From: Phyllobacterium sp. 628
GTDB taxonomy: Bacteria; Pseudomonadota; Alphaproteobacteria; Rhizobiales; Rhizobiaceae
Reading direction: 5' to 3'
DNA: 64,000 bases
Assembly: GCF_014189505.1 (NCBI RefSeq)
Contig: NZ_CP050301.1
Span: 2,425,501 to 2,489,500, forward strand
The notes beneath the pieces were generated by a model. It was not told where the DNA came from. It searched no databases and was given only the letters and a program-made list of their open reading frames with translations. Below are positions 29,888 through 39,647 of this stretch, in pieces (the first letter of the stretch is position 1; every line of letters begins with the position of its first letter). The position numbers and the translations under genes were made by a program.

Positions 29888-30220
29888 ATGTGGACAAAAC
29901 AAAGACGAAAAACCAATCGCGGCCGGCTTGTTGTGCCGATCCTTTCCGCTATGTTTTTCGCCTATTTCGGCTTCCACGCTTACCACGGCGAATACGGTCT
30001 CTATTCCTCGATCAAGCTGCAGGAGCAGACTCAATTGTTGCGTGCGCAGCTCGATGCAGTGAAGGCTTCGCGCACGGAGCTTGAACGGGAGGTCCAACTT
30101 ATGCATGATGGGACAATTGAGCGGGATATGCTGGATGAACAAGCCCGCAAAGCGTTGAACGTTTCCCGGCCGGACGAAGTCACAATTATGCGTGGCTCCG
30201 GTGATTTAGCTATTAACTGA
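29888..30220 (+). CDS. ftsB: Septum formation initiator protein (FtsB/DivIC family)
   Basis: Small bitopic division protein of 110 residues. One membrane helix (about residues 15-32, LVVPILSAMFFAYFGFHAYH) is followed by a periplasmic coiled coil (about 40-85: KLQEQTQLLRAQLDAVKASR, TELEREVQLM) and a short C-terminus. That layout is diagnostic of FtsB/DivIC, part of the FtsQLB complex. ATG 29888 is chosen; an in-frame TTG at 29870 is possible. Its place between eno and pdhA is typical of alphaproteobacteria. Confidence 0.88.
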   Translation: MWTKQRRKTNRGRLVVPILSAMFFAYFGFHAYHGEYGLYSSIKLQEQTQLLRAQLDAVKASRTELEREVQLMHDGTIERDMLDEQARKALNVSRPDEVTIMRGSGDLAIN

Positions 30221-30348
30221 ATTCCAGTTAATTGACGTTTTGTTGTGCATTTTGAACGTCTTATTTGCATAGCTCTTATTCAATTCTGCATATTGTAAGT
30301 TCTGCTTTCGCTGCTATTCTCGCCCGACAAAATAACAGGGAGTGAGAT

Positions 30349-31380
30349 ATGGCTACGAGGGCGAAAAAAAGCCCTGCGCGTCCCGCGCAGACCTCTGCTG
30401 TCAAAGCACCAAAACCAATCCAGTTCACCAAAGAGCAAGAGCTCGAAGCCTACCGCGAGATGCTGCTGATCCGGCGTTTCGAAGAAAAAGCCGGTCAGCT
30501 CTACGGTATGGGTTTCATCGGCGGTTTCTGCCATCTCTATATCGGTCAGGAAGCTGTTGTTACCGGAATGCAGGCCGCGCTGATTGAAGGCGATCAGGTC
30601 ATCACCGGTTATCGCGATCACGGCCACATGCTGGCCTGCGGCATGAGTGCCCGGGGTGTGATGGCTGAATTGACCGGACGCCGCGGCGGCCTTTCCAAAG
30701 GCAAGGGCGGCTCCATGCACATGTTCTCGAAAGAGAAGCATTTCTACGGCGGTCACGGCATCGTCGGTGCGCAGGTTTCGCTCGGTACGGGCCTCGCTTT
30801 TGCCAATCGCTACCGCGAAAACGGCAATGTATCCCTCGCATATTTCGGTGACGGCGCGGCCAATCAGGGCCAGGTCTACGAAAGCTTCAATATGGCGGCG
30901 CTGTGGAAGTTGCCGGTCATCTACATCATTGAAAACAACCGTTATGCCATGGGCACCTCGGTTTCCCGCGCTTCGGCCGAAACCGATTTCTCCCGTCGCG
31001 GTATTTCCTTCAATATTCCAGGCATGCAGGTTGACGGCATGGATGTGCGTGCGGTTCAGGCTGCAGGCGAAGAAGCCACCGCATGGGCACGTTCCGGCAA
31101 GGGCCCGATGATTCTGGAAATGCAGACCTACCGGTATCGCGGTCACTCCATGTCGGATCCGGCCAAGTACCGTTCGAAAGACGAAGTGCAGAAAATGCGC
31201 TCCGACCACGATCCTATTGAGCAGGTGAAAAACCGGTTGATCGAAAAGAGCTGGTCCACTGAGGACGACCTCAAGAAGATCGACAAGGATGTGCGCGATA
31301 TCGTTGCTGATGCAGCGGATTTCGCCCAGTCCGATCCGGAGCCGGATGCATCCGAGCTTTACACCGACATTCTGCTCTAA
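30349..31380 (+). CDS. pdhA: Pyruvate dehydrogenase E1 component, alpha subunit
   Basis: E1 alpha binds thiamine diphosphate and, with E1 beta, decarboxylates pyruvate. The 343-residue product shows [33 protein letters not shown], the [17 protein letters not shown] cofactor motif with ENNRYAMGT, and the phosphorylation-loop-like [27 protein letters not shown] precedes ATG 30349. It begins pdhA-pdhB-pdhC, 13 bases before pdhB. Confidence 0.97.
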   Translation: MATRAKKSPARPAQTSAVKAPKPIQFTKEQELEAYREMLLIRRFEEKAGQLYGMGFIGGFCHLYIGQEAVVTGMQAALIEGDQVITGYRDHGHMLACGMSARGVMAELTGRRGGLSKGKGGSMHMFSKEKHFYGGHGIVGAQVSLGTGLAFANRYRENGNVSLAYFGDGAANQGQVYESFNMAALWKLPVIYIIENNRYAMGTSVSRASAETDFSRRGISFNIPGMQVDGMDVRAVQAAGEEATAWARSGKGPMILEMQTYRYRGHSMSDPAKYRSKDEVQKMRSDHDPIEQVKNRLIEKSWSTEDDLKKIDKDVRDIVADAADFAQSDPEPDASELYTDILL

Positions 31381-31393
31381 GGGAGGCGCGATC

Positions 31394-32791
31394 ATGCCTG
31401 TAGATATTCTGATGCCAGCGCTCTCGCCGACCATGGAAGAGGGCAAACTGTCAAAATGGCTGAAAAAGGAAGGTGACAAGGTCACTTCCGGCGACGTTCT
31501 CGCAGAAATCGAAACCGATAAGGCGACGATGGAAGTGGAAGCTGTCGATGAAGGCACAATCGGCAAGATTCTTGTTGCCGAAGGTACTGACAACGTGAAG
31601 GTGAACACCGTTATCGCTGTTCTCCTGGGTGAAGGCGAAAGTGCCGACGCCGCCAGCGCACCGAAAGCTGCCGCTGCAGAAGCGCCTGCCAAGGCGGAAG
31701 AAGCGCCAAAGCAGGAGGCGGAAGCGCCAGCTGAAAAGCCAGCATCTGTTCCAGCTGCACCAAAGGCCGAAATTGCTGCCGATCCCGATATTCCGGCTGG
31801 CACTGAAATGGTCTCAACCACCGTGCGTGAAGCCTTGCGCGACGCCATGGCGGAAGAAATGCGCCGCGACCCCAACGTCTTCATCATGGGTGAAGAAGTT
31901 GCGGAATATCAGGGCGCCTACAAGATCACGCAAGGGTTGCTCGACGAATTCGGGCCCAAGCGCGTTGTTGATACGCCCATCACCGAACACGGTTTTGCCG
32001 GTGTTGGTGTAGGTGCTGCAATGACCGGTCTGCGCCCGATCGTGGAATTCATGACCTTCAACTTCGCCATGCAGGCGATCGACCAGATCATCAATTCAGC
32101 AGCCAAGACATTGTATATGTCTGGCGGCCAGATGGGTGCACCGATGGTGTTCCGCGGCCCAAGCGGCGCCGCTGCCCGCGTTGCTGCACAGCACTCCCAG
32201 TGCTACGCCGCATGGTACAGCCACATTCCGGGCCTCAAGGTCGTCATGCCTTACACGGCTGCCGACGCGAAGGGCTTGCTGAAAGCTGCGATCCGCGATC
32301 CGAACCCGGTCATCTTCCTTGAAAACGAAATCCTCTACGGTCATTCTTTCGATGTGCCGAAGCTGGATGATTTCGTGCTGCCGATCGGCAAGGCTCGTAT
32401 CCACAAGAAGGGCAAGGACGTTACGCTCGTCTCGTTCGGCATTGGCATGAACTACACGGTCAAGGCCGAGATAGAACTTGCCAAGCTCGGTATCGATGCA
32501 GAAATCATCGATCTGCGTACGATCCGCCCGATGGATATTCCGACTGTTGTGGAATCAGTCAAAAAGACCGGCCGCTGCGTCACCATCGAGGAAGGCTACC
32601 CACAGTCTTCGGTCGGTACGGAAATTGCCACCCGCGTCATGCAGCAGGCCTTCGATTATCTCGATGCGCCGATCCTGACGATTGCCGGCAAGGACGTTCC
32701 CATGCCTTACGCTGCCAATCTGGAAAAGCTGGCGCTGCCGAACGTTGCTGAAATCGTCGAGGCCGTCAAAGCTGTGACATACACAGCGTAA
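31394..32791 (+). CDS. pdhB: Pyruvate dehydrogenase E1 component, beta subunit with N-terminal lipoyl domain
   Basis: E1 beta of 465 residues. Residues 1-80 are a lipoyl domain with the modified lysine in [13 protein letters not shown], followed by an alanine/lysine/proline linker to about residue 135. The transketolase-like E1 beta part follows ([71 protein letters not shown]). A lipoyl domain on E1 beta is characteristic of alphaproteobacteria and supports the taxonomic placement. Start at the ATG in GGGAGGCGCGATCATG. Confidence 0.97.
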   Translation: MPVDILMPALSPTMEEGKLSKWLKKEGDKVTSGDVLAEIETDKATMEVEAVDEGTIGKILVAEGTDNVKVNTVIAVLLGEGESADAASAPKAAAAEAPAKAEEAPKQEAEAPAEKPASVPAAPKAEIAADPDIPAGTEMVSTTVREALRDAMAEEMRRDPNVFIMGEEVAEYQGAYKITQGLLDEFGPKRVVDTPITEHGFAGVGVGAAMTGLRPIVEFMTFNFAMQAIDQIINSAAKTLYMSGGQMGAPMVFRGPSGAAARVAAQHSQCYAAWYSHIPGLKVVMPYTAADAKGLLKAAIRDPNPVIFLENEILYGHSFDVPKLDDFVLPIGKARIHKKGKDVTLVSFGIGMNYTVKAEIELAKLGIDAEIIDLRTIRPMDIPTVVESVKKTGRCVTIEEGYPQSSVGTEIATRVMQQAFDYLDAPILTIAGKDVPMPYAANLEKLALPNVAEIVEAVKAVTYTA

Positions 32792-32807
32792 AGGGGAGGA
32801 AATCGAT

Positions 32808-34175
32808 ATGCCGATCAATATCACCATGCCGGCGCTTTCTCCCACGATGGAAGAGGGCAATCTTGCCAAATGGCTCGTCAAGGAAGGCGATAAGGTTGGT
32901 CCCGGCGATGTGATCGCCGAGATCGAAACCGACAAGGCAACGATGGAAGTCGAAGCAGTCGATGAAGGCACTGTCGCCAAGATCGTGGTTCCGGCAGGTA
33001 CGGAAGGCGTCAAGGTCAACGCCCTGATCGCCATTCTGGCGGCTGAGGGCGAAGATGTTGGTGCTGCCGCCAAGGGTGGCGGCGATGCCGCACCGGCGAA
33101 AGCTGAAGCAGCGCCTGCCGCTGCCACAGCTGAAGCCCCAAAGGCCGACGCACCCAAGGAAGAGAAGAAGCCGGAAGCTGCTCCTGCTCCAGCGGTAACG
33201 CCAGCCGCAGCGCCTGCGCAATCAGGCGACCGTCCATTCTCGTCGCCGCTTGCCCGTCGCATTGCCAAGGACGCCGGTATTGATCTGTCTGGTGTAACAG
33301 GCTCCGGCCCGCATGGTCGCGTGATCAAGAAGGATGTCGAGGCCGCAATCTCAGGTGGTGGTGCGAAGGAAGCAACGCCTGCCGCAGCGGCGAGTACATC
33401 TGCACCGGCGTCGGCTCCCAAGCCCATGTCCGACGACACTGTGCTCAAGCTGTTCGAGCAGGGTTCGTATGAGCTCGTGCCGCATGACGGTATGCGCAAG
33501 ACCATTGCCAAGCGTCTGCTGGAAGCCAAATCCACCGTTCCGCATTTCTACCTCACGGTTGATTGCGAACTGGACGCGCTTCTCGCGTTGCGGGCCCAGA
33601 TCAATGCAGCTTCGCCAATGCGCAAGACAGAGAAGGGCGATGTTCCAGCCTACAAGCTGTCGGTCAATGACATGATCATCAAGGCAATGGCTCTGGCCCT
33701 GCGTGATGTTCCGGATGCCAATGTATCCTGGACAGAAGCCAACATGGTCAAGCATAAGCACTCTGATGTGGGCGTTGCCGTGTCGATCCCCGGCGGCCTG
33801 ATCACTCCGATCATCCGCAAGGCTGAAGAAAAAACCTTGTCGACCATCTCCAACGAGATGAAAGATCTGGCCAAGCGCGCCCGTGACCGCAAGTTGAAGC
33901 CTGAAGAGTATCAGGGCGGAACCACAGCGGTTTCCAACCTCGGCATGTTCGGCGTCAAGGATTTCGCCGCCATCATCAACCCGCCGCATGCCACCATTCT
34001 GGCAATCGGTGCGGGTGAAGAACGCGCAGTCGTCAAGAAGGGCGAGATCAAGGTTGCCACGGTCATGTCCGTGACGCTCTCGACCGATCACCGGGCAGTC
34101 GATGGAGCCTTGGGTGCCGAGCTTGCTCAGGCCTTCAAGCGTCACATCGAAAATCCGATGGGCATGCTGGTCTGA
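32808..34175 (+). CDS. pdhC: Dihydrolipoamide acetyltransferase (E2)
   Basis: E2 core of the pyruvate dehydrogenase complex, 455 residues. In order: a lipoyl domain (1-80, lysine in [13 protein letters not shown]), an alanine/proline linker, the peripheral subunit-binding domain (about 142-178, [32 protein letters not shown]), a second linker, and the catalytic domain from about 225 to the end. The active-site motif is [13 protein letters not shown]. The lipoyl domain is nearly the same as that of PdhB, suggesting an internal duplication. Spacing to pdhB is 16 bases. Confidence 0.97.
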   Translation: MPINITMPALSPTMEEGNLAKWLVKEGDKVGPGDVIAEIETDKATMEVEAVDEGTVAKIVVPAGTEGVKVNALIAILAAEGEDVGAAAKGGGDAAPAKAEAAPAAATAEAPKADAPKEEKKPEAAPAPAVTPAAAPAQSGDRPFSSPLARRIAKDAGIDLSGVTGSGPHGRVIKKDVEAAISGGGAKEATPAAAASTSAPASAPKPMSDDTVLKLFEQGSYELVPHDGMRKTIAKRLLEAKSTVPHFYLTVDCELDALLALRAQINAASPMRKTEKGDVPAYKLSVNDMIIKAMALALRDVPDANVSWTEANMVKHKHSDVGVAVSIPGGLITPIIRKAEEKTLSTISNEMKDLAKRARDRKLKPEEYQGGTTAVSNLGMFGVKDFAAIINPPHATILAIGAGEERAVVKKGEIKVATVMSVTLSTDHRAVDGALGAELAQAFKRHIENPMGMLV

Positions 34176-34183
34176 GGCCGACA

Positions 34184-34822
34184 ATGAAAACGGTGCTCTG
34201 CTATGGCGATTCTCTGACCTGGGGCTACAAGCCTGACGGGTCAGGGCGTCATGCCCTTGCAGACCGCTGGCCGCAAGTGCTTCAGGCTGAACTCGGCAAT
34301 GGCGTTCACGTTGTTGCCGATGGCCTGAATGGACGCACGACCGCGTTCGATGACCATCTGTCCGGCTTCGAGCGCAATGCATCCAAAACGTTGACCACAG
34401 CGCTTGGCACGCATTTTCCGCTCGATCTGGTCATCATCATGCTCGGTACCAACGACATGAAGACCTTTATCTGCGGCAATGCGCTTGGCACCAAGCGCGG
34501 TATGCAACGGCTGATCGAAATTGTCCGCACTGCACCGTATCAGCAGAGCGTGACACCGCCAAAGATCCTGATCATGTCGCCGCCATCTCTTGGCGAGACG
34601 GACGGGCCGGAATTCCGGCTGGTGTTCGAGCAAGGTATCGAACAATCACGCCTTCTGGCCGCTTTTTATGAAGATGCTGCCAAACAGGCCGATTGCGAAT
34701 TTTTCGATGCGGGATCGGTGGCAAAGACATCATCCGTTGATGGTGTGCATCTGGATGCAAACAACACACGGGCAATCGGCAAGGCCGTTGCACCACTCGT
34801 TCGAGGCATACTCGATATTTAG
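34184..34822 (+). CDS. SGNH/GDSL-family hydrolase
   Basis: A 212-residue esterase-like enzyme. Block I holds the nucleophile serine (LCYGDSLTWGYKP, serine near residue 9). Block III has IIMLGTNDMK. Block V has the Asp-His pair (SVDGVHLDANN, near residues 182-192). No signal peptide is seen, so it is cytoplasmic; it resembles bacterial arylesterase/lysophospholipase-type proteins. It sits eight bases after pdhC and before lpd, inside the pyruvate dehydrogenase cluster. That position is common in this group, but its metabolic link to the complex is unknown. Confidence 0.88.
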   Translation: MKTVLCYGDSLTWGYKPDGSGRHALADRWPQVLQAELGNGVHVVADGLNGRTTAFDDHLSGFERNASKTLTTALGTHFPLDLVIIMLGTNDMKTFICGNALGTKRGMQRLIEIVRTAPYQQSVTPPKILIMSPPSLGETDGPEFRLVFEQGIEQSRLLAAFYEDAAKQADCEFFDAGSVAKTSSVDGVHLDANNTRAIGKAVAPLVRGILDI

Positions 34823-34845
34823 TTCAGTCTTAGGAGGACCGAGAC

Positions 34846-36291
34846 TTGGCCAATAATTACGACGTGATCATCATCGGTTCCGGCCCGGGCGGCTATATCG
34901 CCGCCATCCGTTCCGCACAGCTGGGATTGAAGACCGCAATCGTCGAGCGCGAGCATCTTGCCGGTATTTGCTCCAACTGGGGCTGCATACCGACCAAGGC
35001 GCTGCTGCGCTCCGCTGAGATTTTTCATTATGCCGAACATGCGAAAAATTATGGTCTGAAGATCGAAGGCACCGTGACAGCTGATTTGAAAGCGGTTGTT
35101 GCGCGCTCGCGCGGCATTGCCGAGCGGATGAATGGCGGCGTTGGCTTCCTGATGAAGAAGAACAAGGTTGACGTAATCTGGGGCGAAGCCAAGCTGACCA
35201 AGCCGGGCGAGATCGTTGTTGCCAAGACCACGAAGAAACCAATGGAACCGCAGGCGCCGCTGCCCAAGAACACATTGGGCGAGGGCACCTACACGGCCAA
35301 GCACATCATCATTGCCACCGGTGCGCGTCCACGTGCATTGCCGGGCATCGAGCCCGATGGCAAGTTGATCTGGACCTATTTTGAGGCGATGAAGCCGGAA
35401 GAAATGCCAAAATCGCTGCTCGTCATGGGCTCCGGCGCCATCGGCATCGAATTCGCTTCGTTCTACCGGACAATGGGTGTTGATGTGACGGTTGTGGAAG
35501 TGATGTCGCAGGTCATGCCTGTTGAGGACACCGAGATTTCCAACTTCGCCCGCAAGCAGTTCGAAAAGCAGGGTATGAAAATCATCCTCGACGCCAAGGT
35601 CACCAAGGTTGAAAAGGCGGCCAATTCCATCACCGCGCATGTGGAAAAGAAGGATGGCAAGATCGAGAAGATCACTGCCGACCGTATGGTTTCCGCCGTT
35701 GGCGTTCAGGGCAATATTGAAAACATCGGTTTGGAAGCACTTGGCATCAAGACCGATCGCGGCTGCATCGTCATCGACGGCTGCGGCAAGACCAATGTGC
35801 CCGGTATCTATGCCATTGGCGACGTTGCCGGTCCACCCATGCTGGCGCACAAGGCCGAGCATGAAGCTGTCATCTGCGTGGAAAAGATCGCCGGACTGCC
35901 GAATGTGCATCCTATGGACAAGGCCAAGATTCCTGGCTGTACCTATTGCAACCCGCAGGTCGCATCGGTTGGCTTGACCGAGGCCAAGGCGAAGGCTGAA
36001 GGTTATGACATTCGCGTCGGCCGCTTTCCGTTCGTGGCCAATGGCAAGGCCATTGCGCTTGGTGAAGATCAGGGCATGGTCAAGACCATTTTCGACAAGA
36101 AGACCGGCCAGCTTGTCGGCGCGCATCTTGTCGGCGCGGAAGTGACCGAACTCATTCAGGGGTTTGTTGTCGCCATGAATCTTGAGACCACAGAAGAAGA
36201 GCTGATGCACACGATCTTCCCGCATCCGACCATCTCGGAAACGATGAAGGAAAGCGTGCTGGATGCCTATGGGCGTGTGTTGAACGCCTGA
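34846..36291 (+). CDS. lpd: Dihydrolipoamide dehydrogenase (E3)
   Basis: Flavoprotein of 481 residues that reoxidises lipoamide in the 2-oxoacid dehydrogenase complexes. It has the FAD motif GSGPGGYIAAIRSAQLG, the redox disulfide CSNWGC (near residues 44-49), the NAD motif GSGAIGIEFASFYRTMG, YAIGDVAGPPMLAHKAEHE and the C-terminal HTIFPHPTISETMKE. The start is a TTG at 34846 with a perfect AGGAGG eight bases upstream; no ATG is available in a better position. It is followed by an intergenic palindromic repeat. Confidence 0.96.
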   Translation: MANNYDVIIIGSGPGGYIAAIRSAQLGLKTAIVEREHLAGICSNWGCIPTKALLRSAEIFHYAEHAKNYGLKIEGTVTADLKAVVARSRGIAERMNGGVGFLMKKNKVDVIWGEAKLTKPGEIVVAKTTKKPMEPQAPLPKNTLGEGTYTAKHIIIATGARPRALPGIEPDGKLIWTYFEAMKPEEMPKSLLVMGSGAIGIEFASFYRTMGVDVTVVEVMSQVMPVEDTEISNFARKQFEKQGMKIILDAKVTKVEKAANSITAHVEKKDGKIEKITADRMVSAVGVQGNIENIGLEALGIKTDRGCIVIDGCGKTNVPGIYAIGDVAGPPMLAHKAEHEAVICVEKIAGLPNVHPMDKAKIPGCTYCNPQVASVGLTEAKAKAEGYDIRVGRFPFVANGKAIALGEDQGMVKTIFDKKTGQLVGAHLVGAEVTELIQGFVVAMNLETTEEELMHTIFPHPTISETMKESVLDAYGRVLNA

Positions 36292-36296
36292 TTCTG

Positions 36297-36440
36297 GTTA
36301 TCTCTCCACTTGCGGGAGAGAAATCGCAAGTGAGGGGATTGGAAACGTCTGTTATTTCCCCTCTCTGGGATTTTCTAAGCATTTAGCGAAGAGGCTAAAT
36401 CCAAGAAAATCCTTTCTCCCCCACAAGGGGGGAGATAAGG
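36297..36440. repeat. Intergenic palindromic repeat element downstream of lpd
   Basis: The outer arms are related inverted repeats: TTATCTCTCCACTTGCGGG at the left, and at the right the complement of CTTATCTCCCCCCTTGTGGG. Inside lie three nested hairpins: CACTTGCG/CGCAAGTG, GGATTTTCT/AGAAAATCC and ATTTAGC/GCTAAAT. The element has no coding potential. This layout resembles the short palindromic intergenic repeats scattered through Rhizobiales genomes. Confidence 0.65.
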
Positions 36441-36480
36441 GCAGTGCTATTTGGTTTAACTGGAAAGGATTCCCGGCCCG

Positions 36481-36744
36481 TTGGTCACGATCAAGGACGG
36501 CAAACCCTGGATACGCCTGTCATGGGCGATCCTCAAATGGTCAACATTGATTGGCCTGCTGCTGGGGTTTGTGCCATCGGCCTTGAGTATGCTTTCGGGC
36601 AACACCATATCCATCAATGGCACTGCCATTGCCGGATGGAGCGGTGTCTGGAGCGTGACCCTTGCCTGCGGGTTGGGTGGTTTCCTTTTTGGTGTTATAT
36701 GCGCTCTGGTGTTTCGTGCCATTGCAATTGCGTCAGGACGATAG
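36481..36744 (+). CDS. Small hypothetical membrane protein
   Basis: Predicted 87-residue protein with two membrane segments (about residues 17-37, LKWSTLIGLLLGFVPSALSM; and about 55-80, WSVTLACGLGGFLFGVICAL). The probable start is TTG 36481, with AAGGA 11 bases upstream; a stop codon lies only seven codons further up. No family is recognised. It lies nine bases before a GlsB/YeaQ-type gene and may be co-transcribed with it. Confidence 0.6.
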   Translation: MVTIKDGKPWIRLSWAILKWSTLIGLLLGFVPSALSMLSGNTISINGTAIAGWSGVWSVTLACGLGGFLFGVICALVFRAIAIASGR

Positions 36745-36753
36745 AGAGGACAT

Positions 36754-37032
36754 ATGGATCAGCCAGTCGGTATCATGAGCATGCCCGGTGTCGGTTTCTT
36801 CGGTATGCTGCTGATCGGTTTCATCGCCGGTTATATCGCTGAAAAAGCGATGAGCCGCAGCCATGGCCTGTTCACCAACATTCTCGTCGGTATTGCCGGC
36901 TCTTTCGTTGGCGGTACACTTGCCGGATTGTTGAATTTCAACTTCTACGGCTTTTTTGGAAATCTGATTGTTGCGACTGCAGGCGCAATTGTCATTCTGT
37001 GGGTCTTCGGCAAAGCCAGGTCCTCGAATTAA
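36754..37032 (+). CDS. GlsB/YeaQ/YmgE-family stress membrane protein
   Basis: A 92-residue membrane protein of the transglycosylase-associated (GlsB/YeaQ/YmgE) family, three helices rich in glycine: GVGFFGMLLIGFIAGYIAEK, NILVGIAGSFVGGTLAGLL and NLIVATAGAIVILWVFGKA. The GYIAE and GIAGSFVGG motifs are typical. The family is often stress-induced, but its molecular activity is not established. It lies 15 bases before lipA. Confidence 0.88.
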   Translation: MDQPVGIMSMPGVGFFGMLLIGFIAGYIAEKAMSRSHGLFTNILVGIAGSFVGGTLAGLLNFNFYGFFGNLIVATAGAIVILWVFGKARSSN

Positions 37033-37047
37033 ACTAGGAAGTCTTTG

Positions 37048-38013
37048 ATGGTAACGGTTCTCGATACGATCGACCAAAAGCAGCGCGTCAGGCACCCGGA
37101 AAAGGCGCATCGCCCGGATTCGGAGATTCTGAAGAAGCCGGACTGGATCCGCGTCAAGGCGCCTGTTTCGAAGGGTTATTCCGAAACGCGCGATATCGTG
37201 CGCTCGCATAACCTGGTGACGGTGTGTGAAGAGGCCGGCTGCCCGAATATCGGCGAGTGCTGGGACAAGAAGCACGCCACATTCATGATCATGGGCGAAA
37301 TCTGCACCCGTGCCTGCGCATTCTGCAACGTAGCGACAGGCCTGCCAACTGCGCTTGATCCGAACGAACCCGAGAATGTCGGCAAGGCTGTCAAGAAGAT
37401 GGGCCTGACCCACGTTGTCATCACTTCGGTTGATCGTGACGATCTTCCCGATGGCGGCGCCCAGCATTTTGCCGATGTGATCAACGCAATCCGCGAGATT
37501 TCACCCGGCACCACGATTGAAATCCTGACGCCAGATTTTCTGCGCAAGGATGGCGCTCTCGAGATCGTCGTTGCTGCGCGTCCTGACGTGTTCAACCACA
37601 ATCTCGAAACAGTGCCGTCAAACTATCTGAAGGTGCGTCCGGGTGCCCGTTATTTCCACTCCATCCGCCTGTTGCAGCGGGTCAAGGAAATCGATCCGAC
37701 CATTTTCACAAAGTCCGGCATCATGGTTGGCCTCGGCGAAGAGCGCAATGAAGTGTTGCAGCTGATGGATGATCTGCGTTCCGCCAACGTGGATTTCATG
37801 ACCATCGGCCAATATCTGCAGCCGACGCGCAAGCATCACCCGGTTCTCAATTATGTGACGCCGGATGAGTTCAAGTCCTATGCGACGATTGCCAAGACCA
37901 AGGGTTTCCTTGTGGTTGCCTCAAGCCCGCTGACCCGCTCGTCACATCATGCGGGGGATGATTTTGCCAAGCTGAAAGCTGCACGCGAGGCGTTGCACGC
38001 AAATCGCAGCTGA
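37048..38013 (+). CDS. lipA: Lipoyl synthase
   Basis: Radical-SAM enzyme of 321 residues that inserts two sulfurs into protein-bound octanoyl groups, making the lipoyl cofactor used by the pyruvate dehydrogenase proteins encoded upstream. The auxiliary cluster motif [12 protein letters not shown] and the SAM cluster CTRACAFC are both complete. The conserved C-terminal RSSHHA is present, its first serine being the third auxiliary ligand. AGGAAG precedes ATG 37048. Stop and next start overlap (TGATG). Confidence 0.97.
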   Translation: MVTVLDTIDQKQRVRHPEKAHRPDSEILKKPDWIRVKAPVSKGYSETRDIVRSHNLVTVCEEAGCPNIGECWDKKHATFMIMGEICTRACAFCNVATGLPTALDPNEPENVGKAVKKMGLTHVVITSVDRDDLPDGGAQHFADVINAIREISPGTTIEILTPDFLRKDGALEIVVAARPDVFNHNLETVPSNYLKVRPGARYFHSIRLLQRVKEIDPTIFTKSGIMVGLGEERNEVLQLMDDLRSANVDFMTIGQYLQPTRKHHPVLNYVTPDEFKSYATIAKTKGFLVVASSPLTRSSHHAGDDFAKLKAAREALHANRS

Positions 38014-38471
38014 TGCCGAAATTTGATACGACACGCCCCGTGGTGCATCGGGCCGAGCAGATGTTTGATCTGGTCGCTGATGTGGAAAGCTATCCGCAAT
38101 TTCTGCCCATGTGTGAGAGCCTGAAAGTGCGCTCCCGCAAGGAACGTGACGGCAAGACCTTGCTGATCGCGGACATGACGGTTGGCTACAAGCTGATCCG
38201 TGAGACATTCACCAGTCAGGTTTTGCTCAAGCCCGACGAGGGAATTATCGAGACCAAATATATCGACGGCCCCTTCTGCTATCTCGACAACAAATGGCAA
38301 TTTGTCCCGTCCGCCAATCCGGAACATTCCGAAGTGAAATTCCATATCGACTATGAATTCAAAAGCCGCACACTTGGTTTTTTGATGGGATCGATGTTTG
38401 ATATTGCCTTCCGGAGGTTTACCGAAGCGTTCGAAAAACGCGCCGATCAGATTTATGGGCGGAATGGCTGA
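38013..38471 (+). CDS. COQ10/RatA-like START-domain protein
   Basis: A 152-residue SRPBCC (START-like) protein of the COQ10/RatA family: TTRPVVHRAEQMFDLVADVE, SYPQFLPMCESLKVRSR, TSQVLLKPDEGIIE and GSMFDIAFRRFTEAFEKRA. Relatives bind ubiquinone or lipids and support respiration; a toxin role like that of E. coli RatA is not implied by sequence alone. The ATG overlaps the lipA stop, so the two are translationally coupled. Confidence 0.88.
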   Translation: MPKFDTTRPVVHRAEQMFDLVADVESYPQFLPMCESLKVRSRKERDGKTLLIADMTVGYKLIRETFTSQVLLKPDEGIIETKYIDGPFCYLDNKWQFVPSANPEHSEVKFHIDYEFKSRTLGFLMGSMFDIAFRRFTEAFEKRADQIYGRNG

Positions 38472-38554
38472 GGGCAGGTTTTTGCGTTCTTTTGTTGGCT
38501 AATTAAATAAACAATCTATCTCGTGGATGTGTGGGTTCATTGCCAGCATAGGCG

Positions 38555-38683
38555 TTGTGCGTGGTTCGACAAGCTCACCATGAGGGAGATGGAGGATTGC
38601 AAGGAGCCATATTCTGCAGCGGTTTCGATCAACTTTGCAATCAAACCCTCTCCCTCATGGTGAGCTTGTCGAACCACGCACAA
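38555..38683. repeat. REP-like element with 35-bp perfect inverted repeats
   Basis: Positions 38555-38589 are exactly repeated in inverted orientation at 38649-38683; the core is GGTTCGACAAGCTCACCATG. The 59-base centre holds a further small inverted pair, GATTGCAA/TTGCAATC. It resembles the TTCGACAAGCTCA-type intergenic repeats known from several alphaproteobacteria. It has no coding content and would fold into a long RNA hairpin. Confidence 0.75.
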
Positions 38684-38730
38684 TAGTGATGCTACCTAAC
38701 AACCACAGATTCTCTTGGAGCTGGCTGATC

Positions 38731-39159
38731 ATGCAACACGAAAACCCCGACTATCAGCTCCACATTGAAACTCCGACCGTCGAGGATTACCGGCGGCTGC
38801 GGTTGATTGCCGGTATGAGCCCGAAAAGCGAGGAAGCGGCACTGCGCGGACTACCGAATACGCTCTTCGCCGTGACCATTCATTTTCAGGATGAAACTGT
38901 CGGCATGGGCCGCATTGTTGGCGATGGCGGCTGTTTTTACCAGATTGTCGACATTGCTGTTGATCCCGCTCATCAGGGCAAAGGTTTGGGCAAGATGATC
39001 ATGGCCGCGCTCGTGGATTATGTGAAAACAGAGACACCGGCCGGTGCTTATATCAGCCTGATCGCCGATGGTCCGGCACAATATCTTTATGCCAAATATG
39101 GTTTCGAGCCAGTGACGCCTGCATCCATCGGCATGGCGCTGCCGGTGCGCAAGGCTTAA
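38731..39159 (+). CDS. GNAT-family N-acetyltransferase
   Basis: A 142-residue acetyltransferase. Motif A for acetyl-CoA binding is DIAVDPAHQGKGLGKMIMAA (near residues 75-94), preceded by MGRIVGDGGCFYQI and followed by LYAKYGFEP. ATG 38731 is chosen over an in-frame upstream ATG because the latter lies within the REP-like repeat. The acceptor substrate is unknown. It overlaps the convergent pncC gene by four bases. Confidence 0.87.
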   Translation: MQHENPDYQLHIETPTVEDYRRLRLIAGMSPKSEEAALRGLPNTLFAVTIHFQDETVGMGRIVGDGGCFYQIVDIAVDPAHQGKGLGKMIMAALVDYVKTETPAGAYISLIADGPAQYLYAKYGFEPVTPASIGMALPVRKA

Positions 39160-39647
39160 ACCAGAGCCTTCAACACCAGATCAAGCGCAGTATTTACCGC
39201 CGCATGGCGAATGCCAGCGCGGCCATTGTCGGCAAAGACGTGGCGGACCGCGACCGGTGCCTGTCCTTTAAGAGCGACACCGAACCAGACAAGACCAACC
39301 GGCTTTTCCTTCGAGCCGCCGCCGGGACCAGCAACGCCGGTGACTGATACGGCAATCCCCGCGCGGGAGTGGTTCAGCACGCCAGTTGCCATGGCAAGTG
39401 CTACTTGCTCCGACACCGCACCATGCGCCGCGATCAGTTCCGAGGGAACGCCGAGCATCTCATGTTTGGCCTCGTTGGAATAGGTAACGAAGCCGCGATC
39501 AACCACGTCGGACGATCCGGCAATGTCCGTCAGCGAGGCTGCAATAAGGCCGCCGGTGCAGGATTCAGCTGTTGCCAACAGAATACCTCTAGCGCGGCAG
39601 GCCTCAAGAACCGCAAGGGCCTTTGCTTCGGCAATGAGCCCGCTCAT
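39156..39647 (-). CDS. pncC: Nicotinamide-nucleotide amidase (CinA C-terminal family)
   Basis: Stand-alone 163-residue CinA C-terminal domain, an NMN deamidase in pyridine nucleotide recycling. It shows the family sequence [56 protein letters not shown] and [20 protein letters not shown]. The N-terminal molybdopterin-binding-like domain of full CinA is absent, as usual in Rhizobiales. Its start overlaps the ispDF stop by four bases. Confidence 0.92.
   Translation of the reverse strand: MSGLIAEAKALAVLEACRARGILLATAESCTGGLIAASLTDIAGSSDVVDRGFVTYSNEAKHEMLGVPSELIAAHGAVSEQVALAMATGVLNHSRAGIAVSVTGVAGPGGGSKEKPVGLVWFGVALKGQAPVAVRHVFADNGRAGIRHAAVNTALDLVLKALV

Noticed and set aside
30280..31887. A 535-codon open frame antisense to pdhA and pdhB
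   Set aside because: It mirrors codon bias of the real genes on the other strand; the composition is Ser/Ala rich without motifs, while the plus strand encodes intact E1 subunits.
34819..36225. A 468-codon open frame antisense to lpd
   Set aside because: It is a shadow of the lpd reading frame, with no start signal and no domain.
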